Source: Streptomyces musisoli
GTDB lineage: Bacteria > Actinomycetota > Actinomycetes > Streptomycetales > Streptomycetaceae
Direction: 5' to 3'
Assembly (NCBI RefSeq): GCF_016741855.1
Contig: NZ_JAERRH010000010.1
Span: 240,303 to 304,302, forward strand
Length of the DNA stretch: 64,000 nt
The notes beneath the pieces were generated by a model. That model searched no databases. It had not been told where the DNA came from and saw nothing but the letters and a program-made list of their open reading frames with translations. Shown one piece after another: positions 1-11,094 of the stretch. The position numbers were made by a program, and so were the translations under genes. The first letter of the stretch is position 1. The number at the start of each line of letters is the position of its first letter.

Positions 1-471
1 AACCCGACGCACCCGCTCACCGCGTCGAGTGAAAGCCGTCACAGGAAGCTGCCGGGTTGGGGTGTGGGAAACGTGGGTATTCCTGGGGACACAGCTGGGG
101 AGAACTGCCCTCGTCCTGTGGGCGACGTGTGCAGAACTTTCTGTTCTCCACAGACAGGCCCGGTTGTCCACTGCCTCCACCCACAGGGCCGGTGGATAAA
201 AAACCTGCGCTGAGCTGCGCAAACGGGGTTATCCACGGTATCCACAGGCCCTACTACTACTCCCGACTAGAGAGAGTTCGGCAATCGCTTTGAAGCGGGG
301 GCTGTGCACAACTTGCCGTCTCGCCTCCGGCTGCCGCCCGGACCGACTTGACCCCGACGGGCACCTACTGTCAGTGCGGTGCGTCAGACTGGTCCCCGGT
401 GTCCTTCCCTCGGCAGTGGGCGGTGACACCGAGTCGGAGGACTCAGTAGCAACAGCAGGAGGCGGCTTACG
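1..471. other. oriC: Partial oriC, dnaN-proximal side
   Basis: This gene-free stretch before dnaN contains several nonamers close to the Streptomyces DnaA box (TTGTCCACA): TTCTCCACA at 144-152, TTGTCCACT at 164-172, GGTGGATAA (reverse orientation) at 191-199, TTATCCACG at 229-237, GTATCCACA at 238-246 and TGTGCACAA (reverse) at 303-311. In Streptomyces the origin lies between dnaA and dnaN, so dnaA should lie to the left of the window. Only part of the origin is present. The dnaN ribosome binding site AGGAGG is at 457-462. Confidence 0.85.
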
Positions 472-1602
472 GTGAAGATCCGGGTGGAACGCGACGTACT
501 CGCGGAGGCAGTGGCGTGGGCTGCACGCAGCCTCCCGGCCCGTCCGCCGGCGCCTGTCCTCGCCGGCCTGCTGCTCAAGGCCGAGGACGGCCAGCTGAGC
601 CTGTCGAGCTTCGACTACGAGGTCTCCGCACGGGTGAACGTCGAGGCGGAGGTCGAGGAGGAGGGCACCGTCCTCGTCTCCGGCCGGCTGCTCGCCGACA
701 TCTCCCGCGCCCTCCCCAACCGGCCGGTGGAGATTTCCACAGACGGTGTACGGGCGACGGTGGTCTGTGGCTCCTCGCGATTCACACTCCACACCCTGCC
801 TGTGGAGGAGTACCCGGCGCTGCCGCAGATGCCGAACGCGACCGGCACCGTCCCCGGCGAGGTCTTCGCCGCCGCCGTCTCCCAGGTGGCCATCGCCGCC
901 GGCCGTGACGACACGCTCCCGGTGCTCACCGGTGTGCGCATCGAGATCGAGGGCGACACGGTCACCCTGGCCTCCACCGACCGCTACCGCTTCGCGGTCC
1001 GCGAGTTCCTGTGGAAGCCGGAGAACCCGGACGCCTCCGCCGTCGCCCTGGTCCCGGCCAAGACGCTGCTGGACACCGCGAAGTCGCTGGGCGCCGGGGA
1101 CAGCGTCACGCTGGCGCTGTCCGGCGCCGGCGCCGGTGAGGGACTGATCGGTTTCGAGGGGGCCGGGCGGCGCACGACCACGCGTCTGCTCGAGGGCGAC
1201 CTGCCGAAGTACCGGACGCTGTTCCCGACCGAGTTCAACTCCGTCGCCGTGATCGAGACCGCGCCGTTCGTCGAGGCGGTCAAGCGTGTGGCCCTGGTCG
1301 CCGAGCGGAACACCCCGGTGCGGCTGAGCTTCGAGCAGGGCGTGCTGATCCTGGAGGCCGGTTCCAGCGACGACGCACAGGCTGTGGAAAGGGTCGACGC
1401 GCAGCTCGAGGGCGACGACATCTCGATCGCTTTCAACCCGACGTTCCTGCTGGACGGTCTCAGCGCGATCGACTCGCCGGTGGCGCAGCTGTCGTTCACG
1501 ACGTCCACCAAGCCGGCGCTGCTCAGCGGCAAGCCGGCGCTGGACGCCGAGGCCGACGACGCGTACAAGTACCTGATCATGCCGGTGCGCCTCAGCGGCT
1601 GA
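472..1602 (+). CDS. dnaN: DNA polymerase III beta subunit (sliding clamp)
   Basis: The product forms the ring-shaped clamp that tethers the replicative polymerase to DNA. The 376-residue length and the three repeated clamp domains (about 1-124, 125-250, 251-376) fit the family. The segment LPVLTGVRIEIEGDTVTLAS in the second domain and the C-terminal LIMPVRLSG are typical of actinobacterial clamps. The start is GTG at 472, chosen because AGGAGG sits 9 bases upstream. It is flanked by oriC and gnd, the standard Streptomyces order. A short decayed copy of its second domain occurs at about 47.7 kb on the other strand. Confidence 0.98.
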   Translation: MKIRVERDVLAEAVAWAARSLPARPPAPVLAGLLLKAEDGQLSLSSFDYEVSARVNVEAEVEEEGTVLVSGRLLADISRALPNRPVEISTDGVRATVVCGSSRFTLHTLPVEEYPALPQMPNATGTVPGEVFAAAVSQVAIAAGRDDTLPVLTGVRIEIEGDTVTLASTDRYRFAVREFLWKPENPDASAVALVPAKTLLDTAKSLGAGDSVTLALSGAGAGEGLIGFEGAGRRTTTRLLEGDLPKYRTLFPTEFNSVAVIETAPFVEAVKRVALVAERNTPVRLSFEQGVLILEAGSSDDAQAVERVDAQLEGDDISIAFNPTFLLDGLSAIDSPVAQLSFTTSTKPALLSGKPALDAEADDAYKYLIMPVRLSG

Positions 1603-1823
1603 CGTCGTCCACAGCTGTGCACAGTGCCGGGCTCCCTCTGTGGATGTCCGGCACTGTGGCCGGCAGCCGTGTGGACCCAGCGCCGGCACATCGAAAAACC
1701 GCAGGTCAAGGGCAGTAACGCATGAGCGCGTATGCCCACAGCTGTGCATGAGCGTCCGGGTTTAGGCTCGGCTCGGCACTCAGGTGCCTGACACGCCATA
1801 CAGCGACCTAAGGAACACAACTG
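1603..1823. promoter_or_regulatory. dnaN-gnd intergenic region with DnaA-box-like sites
   Basis: This 221-base spacer has several DnaA-box-like words: TCGTCCACA at 1605-1613, TGTGGATGT at 1639-1647 and TGTGGACCC at 1670-1678, as well as two copies of CACAGCTGTGCA (near 1611 and 1738). They may extend DnaA binding beyond the classical origin or regulate gnd. AAGGA ahead of the ATG at 1824 is the gnd ribosome binding site. No gene is seen here. Confidence 0.5.
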
Positions 1824-2699
1824 ATGGAGCTCGGTCTCGTCGGCCTCGGCAAGATGGGCGGCAACATGCGCGAGCGGATCCGCCGCGCCGGCCACACCGT
1901 CATCGGATACGACCGCAACGCCGACCTCGCGGACGTCCACAGCCTTGAAGAGCTTGTGGGCAAGCTCAGCGGCCCGCGGGTGGTCTGGGTGATGGTCCCG
2001 GCCGGCGAGCCCACCCAGTCGACCATCGACCAGCTCGCCGAGCTGCTGGAGCCCGGTGACGTGGTCGTGGACGGCGGCAACTCCCGCTGGACGGACGACG
2101 AGAAGCACGCCGAGGAGCTGGCGGCCAAGGGCATAGGCTTCGTCGACTGCGGTGTCTCCGGCGGAGTCTGGGGCCTGGAGAACGGGTACGCGCTGATGTA
2201 CGGCGGCGACGCCGAGAACGTCGCCAAGGTGCAGCCGGTCTTCGACGCGCTGAAGCCGGAGGGCGACTTCGGCTCGGTGCACGCCGGCAAGGTCGGTGCG
2301 GGCCACTTCGCGAAGATGGTCCACAACGGCATCGAGTACGCCATGATGCAGGCCTACGCCGAGGGCTGGGAGCTGCTGGAGAAGGTCGACTCCGTGGAGA
2401 ACGTCCGCGAGGTCTTCCGCTCCTGGCAGGAGGGCACGGTCATCCGCTCCTGGCTGCTCGACCTCGCGGTCAACGCCCTGGACGAGGACCAGCACCTGGA
2501 GGGCCTGCGCGGTTATGCACAGGACTCCGGTGAGGGACGCTGGACTGTGGAGGCCGCGATCGACAACGCGGTGCCGCTGCCGGCGATCACCGCGTCGCTG
2601 TTCGCGCGGTTCGCCTCCCGGCAGGACGACTCGCCGCAGATGAAGATGATCGCCGCGCTGCGCAACCAGTTCGGTGGCCACGCCGTAGAGAAGAAGTAG
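1824..2699 (+). CDS. gnd: 6-phosphogluconate dehydrogenase (decarboxylating), short type
   Basis: The enzyme oxidatively decarboxylates 6-phosphogluconate to ribulose 5-phosphate in the pentose phosphate pathway, in the cytoplasm. The N-terminus carries the Rossmann motif GLVGLGKMG (residues 4-12). A substrate-binding stretch DCGVSGG lies near residue 110 and the catalytic-lysine motif GHFAKMVHNGIEY near residue 163. At 291 residues it belongs to the short class, which lacks the long C-terminal domain of the E. coli enzyme. It lies between dnaN and recF, as in other Streptomyces. The cofactor preference (NAD or NADP) cannot be decided by eye. Confidence 0.95.
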   Translation: MELGLVGLGKMGGNMRERIRRAGHTVIGYDRNADLADVHSLEELVGKLSGPRVVWVMVPAGEPTQSTIDQLAELLEPGDVVVDGGNSRWTDDEKHAEELAAKGIGFVDCGVSGGVWGLENGYALMYGGDAENVAKVQPVFDALKPEGDFGSVHAGKVGAGHFAKMVHNGIEYAMMQAYAEGWELLEKVDSVENVREVFRSWQEGTVIRSWLLDLAVNALDEDQHLEGLRGYAQDSGEGRWTVEAAIDNAVPLPAITASLFARFASRQDDSPQMKMIAALRNQFGGHAVEKK

Positions 2700-2746
2700 G
2701 CCTTTCGCCGGGCCGATGGAGAAACAGGGAGGTCGGCGGGACGACC

Positions 2747-3904
2747 ATGCACGTCACGCATCTTTCGCTGGCCGACTTCCGCTCGTACGCCCGGGCCGAG
2801 GTCCCGCTCGACCCGGGCGTCACCGCCTTCGTCGGCCCCAACGGGCAGGGCAAGACCAACCTCGTGGAGGCGGTCGGGTACCTGGCGACCCTCGGCAGCC
2901 ACCGGGTCGCCTCCGACGCCCCCCTCGTCCGCATGGGCGCCGAGCGTGCCGTCGTCCGGGCGCAGGTCCGGCAGGGCGACCGGCAGCAGCTGATCGAGCT
3001 GGAGCTGAACCCGGGCAAGGCCAACCGGGCCCGCATCAACCGGTCCTCCCAGGTCAGGCCGCGCGATGTGCTGGGGATCGTACGGACCGTGCTGTTCGCG
3101 CCCGAGGATCTCGCGCTGGTGAAGGGGGACCCCGGTGAGCGGCGGCGGTTCCTGGACGAGCTGATCACCGCGCGCTCCCCGCGGATGGCGGGCGTGCGCT
3201 CCGACTACGAGCGGGTGCTCAAGCAGCGCAACACCCTGCTCAAGACGGCCGCGCTCGCGCGCCGGCACGGCGGCCGGAGGGGGGCAACCGCCGGGCGGGC
3301 GGAGCCGGGCCCGGGGGCGGATCTGGTCACCCTCGACGTGTGGGACCAGCACCTCGCGCGCGCGGGCGCGGAGCTGCTCGCCCAGCGGATGGACCTCATC
3401 GCCGCGCTGCAGCCGCTGGCCGACAAGGCGTACGAGCAGCTGGCGCCCGGCGGGGGTCCGGTCGCGCTGGAGTACAAGCCGTCCGCGCCCGGCGAGGCCC
3501 ACACGCGCGAGGACCTGTACGCCCAGCTCATGGCGGCGCTGACGGAGGCGCGCAAGCAGGAGATCGAGCGGGGCGTCACCCTCGTGGGCCCGCACCGTGA
3601 CGATCTGGTCCTCAGACTCGGTCAGCTGCCCGCCAAGGGGTACGCCTCGCACGGCGAGTCCTGGTCCTACGCCCTGGCCCTGCGGCTGGCCTCGTACGAC
3701 CTGCTGCGGGCCGAGGGCAACGAACCGGTGCTGATCCTGGACGACGTCTTCGCCGAGCTGGACGCCCGCCGCCGGGAACGGCTCGCGGAACTGGTCGCGC
3801 CCGGCGAGCAGGTGCTGGTCACCGCCGCCGTGGACGACGACGTGCCCCATGTGCTGGCCGGCGCCCGGTACGCGGTGGCCGACGGGACGGTGGAGCGCGT
3901 ATGA
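2747..3904 (+). CDS. recF: DNA replication and repair protein RecF
   Basis: RecF is an SMC-like ATPase that helps load RecA at single-strand gaps. The Walker A motif GPNGQGKTN is at residues 30-38, the ABC-type signature SHGESWSYALALR near residue 303, and Walker B with D-loop VLILDDVFAELD near residue 328. The 385-residue protein has a Gly/Arg-rich insertion around residues 172-190, outside the conserved motifs. Its last four bases (ATGA) overlap the start of the next gene, so the two are probably translationally coupled. Confidence 0.97.
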   Translation: MHVTHLSLADFRSYARAEVPLDPGVTAFVGPNGQGKTNLVEAVGYLATLGSHRVASDAPLVRMGAERAVVRAQVRQGDRQQLIELELNPGKANRARINRSSQVRPRDVLGIVRTVLFAPEDLALVKGDPGERRRFLDELITARSPRMAGVRSDYERVLKQRNTLLKTAALARRHGGRRGATAGRAEPGPGADLVTLDVWDQHLARAGAELLAQRMDLIAALQPLADKAYEQLAPGGGPVALEYKPSAPGEAHTREDLYAQLMAALTEARKQEIERGVTLVGPHRDDLVLRLGQLPAKGYASHGESWSYALALRLASYDLLRAEGNEPVLILDDVFAELDARRRERLAELVAPGEQVLVTAAVDDDVPHVLAGARYAVADGTVERV

Positions 3905-4467
3905 GCACCGACGAACCCGCCTCCGGCGCCCGGAAGAACGCCCCGGACAACGCCCGGAGCGCGCAGGAGCCCTCCGGTGTCGACCTCGCGCGCGTGGCGC
4001 TGCGCGCCGCGAAGGAGCAGGCACGCGCGCGTGGGGACGCGGCGCGGCAGAAGAAGCAGGCGCGGCGGGGCGGCGGCCTGCGCTCCGGCGCGCGCGCCGA
4101 CGGACGCGATCCGATGGCGCTGGGCGCGGCGATCAACCGGCTGATCAACGAGCGCGGCTGGGAGACCCCGGCCGCGGTCGGCGGGGTGATGGGCCGCTGG
4201 CCGCAGATCGTCGGCGAGGACCTGGCCAAGCACTGCGTGCCGCAGCGGTACGACGAGGACGAGCGGGTGCTGACCGTCCAGTGCGACTCGACGGCCTGGG
4301 CGACGCAGCTGCGGGTGCTGGCCCCGGCGCTGGTGGCCCGGCTCAACGAGGATCTCGGACACGGCAGCGTACGGATGATCAAGGTGCTCAACCCCGGCGG
4401 CCCGGCCCGCCGCTACGGCCCGCTGCGGGCCCCGGGGAGCACCGGGCCCGGCGATACGTACGGGTGA
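3901..4467 (+). CDS. DUF721 family protein
   Basis: This 188-residue protein has a basic, low-complexity N-terminal half and a conserved C-terminal DUF721 (DciA-like) fold: GWETPAAVGGVMGRWPQIVG around residue 94, then the segment around residues 120-165 ending in IKVLNP. DUF721/DciA proteins are linked to replicative helicase loading in bacteria that lack DnaC. Its place after recF, overlapping by ATGA, and before gyrB matches other Streptomyces. A helicase-loading role here is inferred from the family only. Confidence 0.9.
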   Translation: MSTDEPASGARKNAPDNARSAQEPSGVDLARVALRAAKEQARARGDAARQKKQARRGGGLRSGARADGRDPMALGAAINRLINERGWETPAAVGGVMGRWPQIVGEDLAKHCVPQRYDEDERVLTVQCDSTAWATQLRVLAPALVARLNEDLGHGSVRMIKVLNPGGPARRYGPLRAPGSTGPGDTYG

Positions 4468-4864
4468 CGTACCTCACGTCTCGGGGTTGCCGCGGCGTGC
4501 CGTCGTGCCTGCGTACACAGGTGTGGATCACCGCCGGATCGCGCCCGGAGCGCCTTCTGACCCCCGAGTAGCCAAGGGTTGACGGCTCGAAGCGCTGAGT
4601 GCCGCTGTGAGCCGCTTGGAGCCCCCATCCGTATATCGGGACCCGGCCGAGACCGGTTGAGGGCGGCACATGGGGGCTCAGGTGCCCGCAAACCCCCATC
4701 GATGTCAGTGCTACCGGTAGACTGGAAGACAATCCCGCCCCAATGTGGGGACCGCCCGGGAAAAGCTGAGCAACGCTGATCAAGGCTTACCAACGCAACA
4801 TGCCGCAGCCGCTCCGGCAACCTGCCGACGAGCCCGGCTCGTGCTGTGCCAGAAAGGGCGCTTC
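4468..4864. promoter_or_regulatory. gyrB upstream region with a 10-bp inverted repeat
   Basis: This 397-base gap contains the perfect inverted repeat GAGCCCCCAT (4619-4628) and ATGGGGGCTC (4670-4679), 41 bases apart, plus a third partial copy CCCCCAT near 4694. A possible -10 element TAGACT lies near 4718. The long leader and repeats suggest control of gyrase expression, for example by an operator or by supercoiling. The ribosome binding site for the chosen gyrB start is AAAGGG, six bases before the GTG at 4865. I see no gene here. Confidence 0.5.
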
Positions 4865-6910
4865 GTGGCCGATTCCGGCAACCCCAACGAGAACATCCCG
4901 TCCACCGACGCCGGCGTGAACGCCGAGGCCACCGCCTCCGCGTCCTACGACGCCAGCGCCATCACCGTGCTCGAAGGGCTGGACGCGGTCCGCAAGCGGC
5001 CCGGCATGTACATCGGCTCCACGGGCGAGCGCGGTCTGCACCACCTGGTGTACGAGGTCGTCGACAACTCGGTCGACGAGGCGCTGGCGGGTTACGCGGA
5101 CACCATCGACGTGACGATCCTCGCCGACGGCGGCGTGCGCGTCGTCGACAACGGCCGAGGCATCCCGGTGGGCATCGTGCCCTCCGAGGGCAAGCCGGCC
5201 GTCGAGGTCGTGCTGACCGTGCTGCACGCGGGCGGCAAGTTCGGCGGCGGCGGGTACGCCGTCTCCGGCGGTCTGCACGGTGTCGGCGTCTCCGTCGTGA
5301 ACGCCCTTTCGTCCAAGGTCTCCGTGGAGGTCAGGACCGACGGGCACCGCTGGACGCAGGACTACAAGATGGGCGTCCCGACGGCCCCGCTGGCCAAGCA
5401 CGAGGCGATCGAGCAGACCGGCACGTCGGTCACCTTCTGGGCCGACCCGGAGATCTTCGAGACCACCGAGTACTCCTTCGAGACGCTGTCCCGGCGCTTC
5501 CAGGAGATGGCGTTCCTCAACAAGGGCCTGACGATCAAGCTCACCGACGAGCGTGAGTCGGCGAAGGCGGTCGCCGGTGCGGACGAGGCGGGCGCCGACG
5601 AGAAGGCCGAGGTCAAGACCGTCACGTACCACTACGAGGGCGGCATCGTCGACTTCGTGAAGTACCTCAACTCCCGCAAGGGGGACGCGGTGCACGCCAC
5701 GGTCATCGACCTGGAGGCCGAGGACAGGGACAAGAGCCTGTCCCTCGAGGTCGCCATGCAGTGGAACAGCGGCTACAGCGAGGGCGTGTACTCCTTCGCG
5801 AACATCATCCACACCCACGAGGGCGGTACGCACGAGGAGGGCTTCCGCGCGGCCCTGACCTCCCTCATCAACAAGTACGCGCGCGACAAGAAGCTGCTGC
5901 GCGAGAAGGACGACAACCTCACCGGTGACGACATCCGTGAGGGTCTGACCGCGATCATCTCGGTCAAGCTGAGCGAGCCGCAGTTCGAGGGCCAGACGAA
6001 GACCAAGCTGGGCAACACGGAGGCCAAGACCTTCGTGCAGAAGGCGGTCTACGAGCACCTCAACGACTGGCTGGACCGCAACCCGGTCGAGGCCGCGGAC
6101 ATCGTCCGCAAGGGCATCCAGGCGGCCACCGCGCGCGTGGCGGCCCGCAAGGCCCGCGACCTGACCCGCCGCAAGGGCCTGCTGGAGTCGGCGTCCCTGC
6201 CCGGCAAGCTGTCCGACTGCCAGTCGAACGACCCCACCAAGTGCGAGATCTTCATCGTCGAGGGTGACTCCGCCGGCGGCTCGGCCAAGTCCGGCCGCAA
6301 CCCGCAGTACCAGGCGATCCTCCCGATCCGCGGCAAGATCCTGAACGTCGAGAAGGCCCGGATCGACAAGATCCTCCAGAACCAGGAGATCCAGGCGCTG
6401 ATCTCGGCCTTCGGCACGGGTGTGCACGAGGACTTCGACATCGAGAAGCTCCGCTATCACAAGATCATCCTGATGGCGGACGCCGACGTCGACGGCCAGC
6501 ACATCAGCACCCTGCTGCTGACCTTCCTGTTCCGCTTCATGCGGCCGCTCGTCGAGGCCGGGCACGTGTACCTGTCCCGACCCCCGCTGTACAAGATCAA
6601 GTGGGGCCGCGACGACGTGGAGTACGCCTACTCGGACCGTGAGCGCGACGCACTGATCGAGATGGGCCGCCAGCGCGGCAAGCGCGTCCGCGAGGACTCC
6701 ATCCAGCGCTTCAAGGGTCTCGGCGAGATGAACGCCGAGGAGCTGCGCGTGACCACGATGGACCAGGAGCACCGGGTCCTCGGCCAGGTCACCCTGGACG
6801 ACGCCGCCCAGGCCGACGACCTGTTCTCGGTCCTCATGGGCGAGGACGTCGAGGCCCGCCGCCAGTTCATCCAGCGAAACGCCAAGGACGTCCGCTTCCT
6901 CGACATCTGA
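4865..6910 (+). CDS. gyrB: DNA gyrase subunit B
   Basis: GyrB is the ATPase subunit of the A2B2 gyrase that introduces negative supercoils. The GHKL ATP-binding region (VDNSVDEALAG) is near the N-terminus, the TOPRIM motifs EGDSAGG and DADVDGQH are near residues 465 and 540, and the C-terminal KGLGEMNAEEL is typical. I chose GTG 4865 (681 residues, MADSGNPNEN...) because AAAGGG lies just upstream. The frame stays open to 4745, so an upstream start cannot be excluded. gyrA follows after 42 bases, and the two are probably cotranscribed. Confidence 0.97.
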   Translation: MADSGNPNENIPSTDAGVNAEATASASYDASAITVLEGLDAVRKRPGMYIGSTGERGLHHLVYEVVDNSVDEALAGYADTIDVTILADGGVRVVDNGRGIPVGIVPSEGKPAVEVVLTVLHAGGKFGGGGYAVSGGLHGVGVSVVNALSSKVSVEVRTDGHRWTQDYKMGVPTAPLAKHEAIEQTGTSVTFWADPEIFETTEYSFETLSRRFQEMAFLNKGLTIKLTDERESAKAVAGADEAGADEKAEVKTVTYHYEGGIVDFVKYLNSRKGDAVHATVIDLEAEDRDKSLSLEVAMQWNSGYSEGVYSFANIIHTHEGGTHEEGFRAALTSLINKYARDKKLLREKDDNLTGDDIREGLTAIISVKLSEPQFEGQTKTKLGNTEAKTFVQKAVYEHLNDWLDRNPVEAADIVRKGIQAATARVAARKARDLTRRKGLLESASLPGKLSDCQSNDPTKCEIFIVEGDSAGGSAKSGRNPQYQAILPIRGKILNVEKARIDKILQNQEIQALISAFGTGVHEDFDIEKLRYHKIILMADADVDGQHISTLLLTFLFRFMRPLVEAGHVYLSRPPLYKIKWGRDDVEYAYSDRERDALIEMGRQRGKRVREDSIQRFKGLGEMNAEELRVTTMDQEHRVLGQVTLDDAAQADDLFSVLMGEDVEARRQFIQRNAKDVRFLDI

Positions 6911-6952
6911 GTCGGTCTCAGCTGACCGCACCAGGAAGGATCCTCACCAGCA

Positions 6953-9547
<2,595 letters not shown>

Positions 9548-9565
9548 CACGAGGAGTGAGTCATC

Positions 9566-10303
9566 GTGAGCGGAGCCACGGGCGCCGGATCGGCCGGTAC
9601 CTCCACGGGTACGGAAGCGGACGGCGGCGGCCGTGGCTCCGCCGCGCGTGCGGCGAGTGCGAACGACCCGCACACGACCAACCTGAAGCCGGTGAAGGCT
9701 TCCGTGGCGGATGCTTCCGGCACGCAGGAATCCCAGCAGGCATCCCAGGGGGCAACTGTGACGGACACCCGAGGCCCGGCCGCGGCCGGTGACGCGCGGT
9801 CGGCGTCTCCGCTTCCCGGTGAGCGGCGCCCGGAGCAGCCCGGCGGGCCGTACCACCCGCCGCAGGCCTATCCGGCGCAGGCCCCCACCGGGGCGGTCCG
9901 CAAGCCACGGACCGGGGTGCGGACGGCGCCGCGGACCCGCAAGGCGCGGCTGCGGGTGGCCAAGGCCGACCCGTGGTCGGTGATGAAGGTCAGCTTCCTG
10001 CTCTCCATCGCGCTCGGCATCTGCACCGTCGTCGCCTCGGCGGTGCTGTGGATGGTCATGGACGCGATGGGCGTGTTCTCGACGGTCGGCGGCACCATCT
10101 CGGAGGCGACGGGTTCGAACGAGGCGAACGGGTTCGACCTCCAGGCGTTCCTGTCCCTCCCCCACGTCCTGATGTTCGCGACGATCATCGCGGTCATCGA
10201 CGTGGTGCTGGCCACGGCGCTCGCGACGCTCGGCGCGTTCATCTACAACCTCTCCGCGGGTTTCGTGGGCGGCATCGAGCTGACCCTGGCCGAGGACGAG
10301 TGA
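9566..10303 (+). CDS. DUF3566 transmembrane protein
   Basis: This is a 245-residue protein of the DUF3566 family normally found directly downstream of gyrA in actinobacteria. About 130 N-terminal residues are disordered and rich in Gly, Ser, Ala and Pro. Two membrane helices follow, at about residues 143-166 (VSFLLSIALGICTVVASAVL) and 195-225 (FATIIAVIDVVLATALATLG). The start is GTG 9566 with GAGGAGTGAG just upstream. The function is unknown. It ends the conserved origin block before tRNA-Ile. Confidence 0.9.
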   Translation: MSGATGAGSAGTSTGTEADGGGRGSAARAASANDPHTTNLKPVKASVADASGTQESQQASQGATVTDTRGPAAAGDARSASPLPGERRPEQPGGPYHPPQAYPAQAPTGAVRKPRTGVRTAPRTRKARLRVAKADPWSVMKVSFLLSIALGICTVVASAVLWMVMDAMGVFSTVGGTISEATGSNEANGFDLQAFLSLPHVLMFATIIAVIDVVLATALATLGAFIYNLSAGFVGGIELTLAEDE

Positions 10304-10427
10304 CGGCGTCCGAGATCGGCCGCGGGGCCCTGACCTGATGGTCCTCCGACAACCGATTTTGGGACTGGCGTGGTCGTGCGCTAATCTTCAGGAGTCAGCG
10401 CGCGGGACACACACCGCAAGGCGCGGC

Positions 10428-10501
10428 GGGGCTATAGCTCAGTTGGTTAGAGCGCATCCCTGATAAGGATGAGGCCACAGGTTCAAATCCTGTTAGCCCC
10501 A
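10428..10501 (+). tRNA. tRNA-Ile (GAT)
   Basis: The complete cloverleaf can be read: acceptor GGGGCTA/TAGCCCC, D stem GCTC/GAGC, anticodon stem CATCC/GGATG with loop CTGATAA (anticodon GAT at 10462-10464), T arm ACAGG-TTCAAAT-CCTGT and discriminator A at 10501. CCA is not encoded. tRNA-Ile after gyrA is the normal Streptomyces arrangement. All sequence to the right looks acquired, so the 3' half of this gene is a candidate attachment site. Confidence 0.97.
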
Positions 10502-10521
10502 CAGTGGCGTAACGCCAGGTC

Positions 10522-10558
10522 AGACGGCCGGTAGATCCTCTCAATCTACCGGCCGTCT
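10522..10558 (+). terminator. Strong hairpin after tRNA-Ile
   Basis: A perfect 15-bp inverted repeat (AGACGGCCGGTAGAT, loop CCTCTCA, then the complement) lies 20 bases after the tRNA and probably terminates its transcript. It contains GTAGAT/ATCTAC, the word that recurs in the lysogeny-switch operators at 61 kb, so it could also be an integrase or repressor site at the element edge. A smaller repeat TGGCGTaACGCCA lies at 10504-10516. Confidence 0.65.
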
Positions 10559-10677
10559 ACATTTGTGGATCTTGGTATCCCGCTACTACCCCGTAACCTC
10601 TTCACCGGCGAGCGCGGGGCAGTGCTGTAAAAAGCTGGTGCTGCGAAACCGGGTGCCCGCCCTCTACTGTTGCAGCA

Positions 10678-10714
10678 GGACGCCCCCCGTCGATTCTCGC
10701 GACGGGGGGCGTCC
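10678..10714. terminator. Bidirectional GC-rich hairpin
   Basis: GGACGCCCCCCGTCG (10678-10692) pairs perfectly with CGACGGGGGGCGTCC (10700-10714) across a 7-base loop. It sits just downstream of the leftward peptide gene and probably ends that transcript. The rest of 10559-10771 holds nothing I can recognise. Confidence 0.7.
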
Positions 10715-10771
10715 GTGTTCCGGTTGGGGCCTCCCGAGCACCCGACCGGAAGATCACGTTACAGCTGGGCT

Positions 10772-10957
10772 TCACCCCCAGCCGATGTCGCCGGCTGTGG
10801 TGGCGGAAGGTGATGGCGTGGGGTCCGGCGCGACCACACCCCAGCCGATGTCTCCCGCCGTCCCGGGGTGAGACCCAGCAGTCCCTCCCAGGTTCGCCAG
10901 GATCAGTGCCGCCAGTGCCACCAGGAGAGCGGCCGCCGCAAGGCGGATCTTCGACAT
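10772..10957 (-). CDS. Small secreted peptide with duplicated TAGDIGWG motif
   Basis: This 61-residue product begins MSKIRLAAAALLVALAAL, a signal peptide or single membrane helix, followed by a short exported region. The eight-residue sequence TAGDIGWG occurs at residues 33-40 and again at the very C-terminus, 54-61, separated by a Pro/Ser/Thr-rich linker. I chose the ATG at 10957 because GAGGTG sits just upstream; a GTG at 10996 is in frame. The gene is divergent from a TrmB/LuxR-like regulator. A secreted propeptide with repeated mature units next to a one-component regulator suggests a signalling pheromone. That is inference: I recognise no characterised family. Confidence 0.75.
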   Translation of the reverse strand: MSKIRLAAAALLVALAALILANLGGTAGSHPGTAGDIGWGVVAPDPTPSPSATTAGDIGWG

Positions 10958-11094
10958 AGACACCTCACAAATCGAACGCACTTCCGGCGACGTCACCGAA
11001 AGTTAGAGTCGCATGTGCGACGGGTGAGGTTCCAGCGGCACGGCGTGCGGAAAACTGCATATGCAGAATTCCGCACGCGGAACAGGGGGCAGAC
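10958..11094. promoter_or_regulatory. Divergent promoter region with a 36-bp near-palindrome
   Basis: Between the peptide gene and the regulator lies a near-perfect palindrome at 11043-11078 (16 of 18 base pairs symmetric): outer arms GCGTGCGGAA/TTCCGCACGC around the core CTGCATATGCAG. It ends 16 bases before the regulator GTG. A second inverted repeat GTCGCA-TG-TGCGAC is at 11008-11021, nearer the peptide gene. These are likely operators for the neighbouring regulator. GGGGG just ahead of the GTG at 11095 is the regulator ribosome binding site. Confidence 0.75.

Noticed and set aside
4787..6931. A long minus-strand open frame opposite gyrB, and a similar one opposite gyrA.
   Set aside because: Both lie entirely antisense to core genes and have implausible composition.
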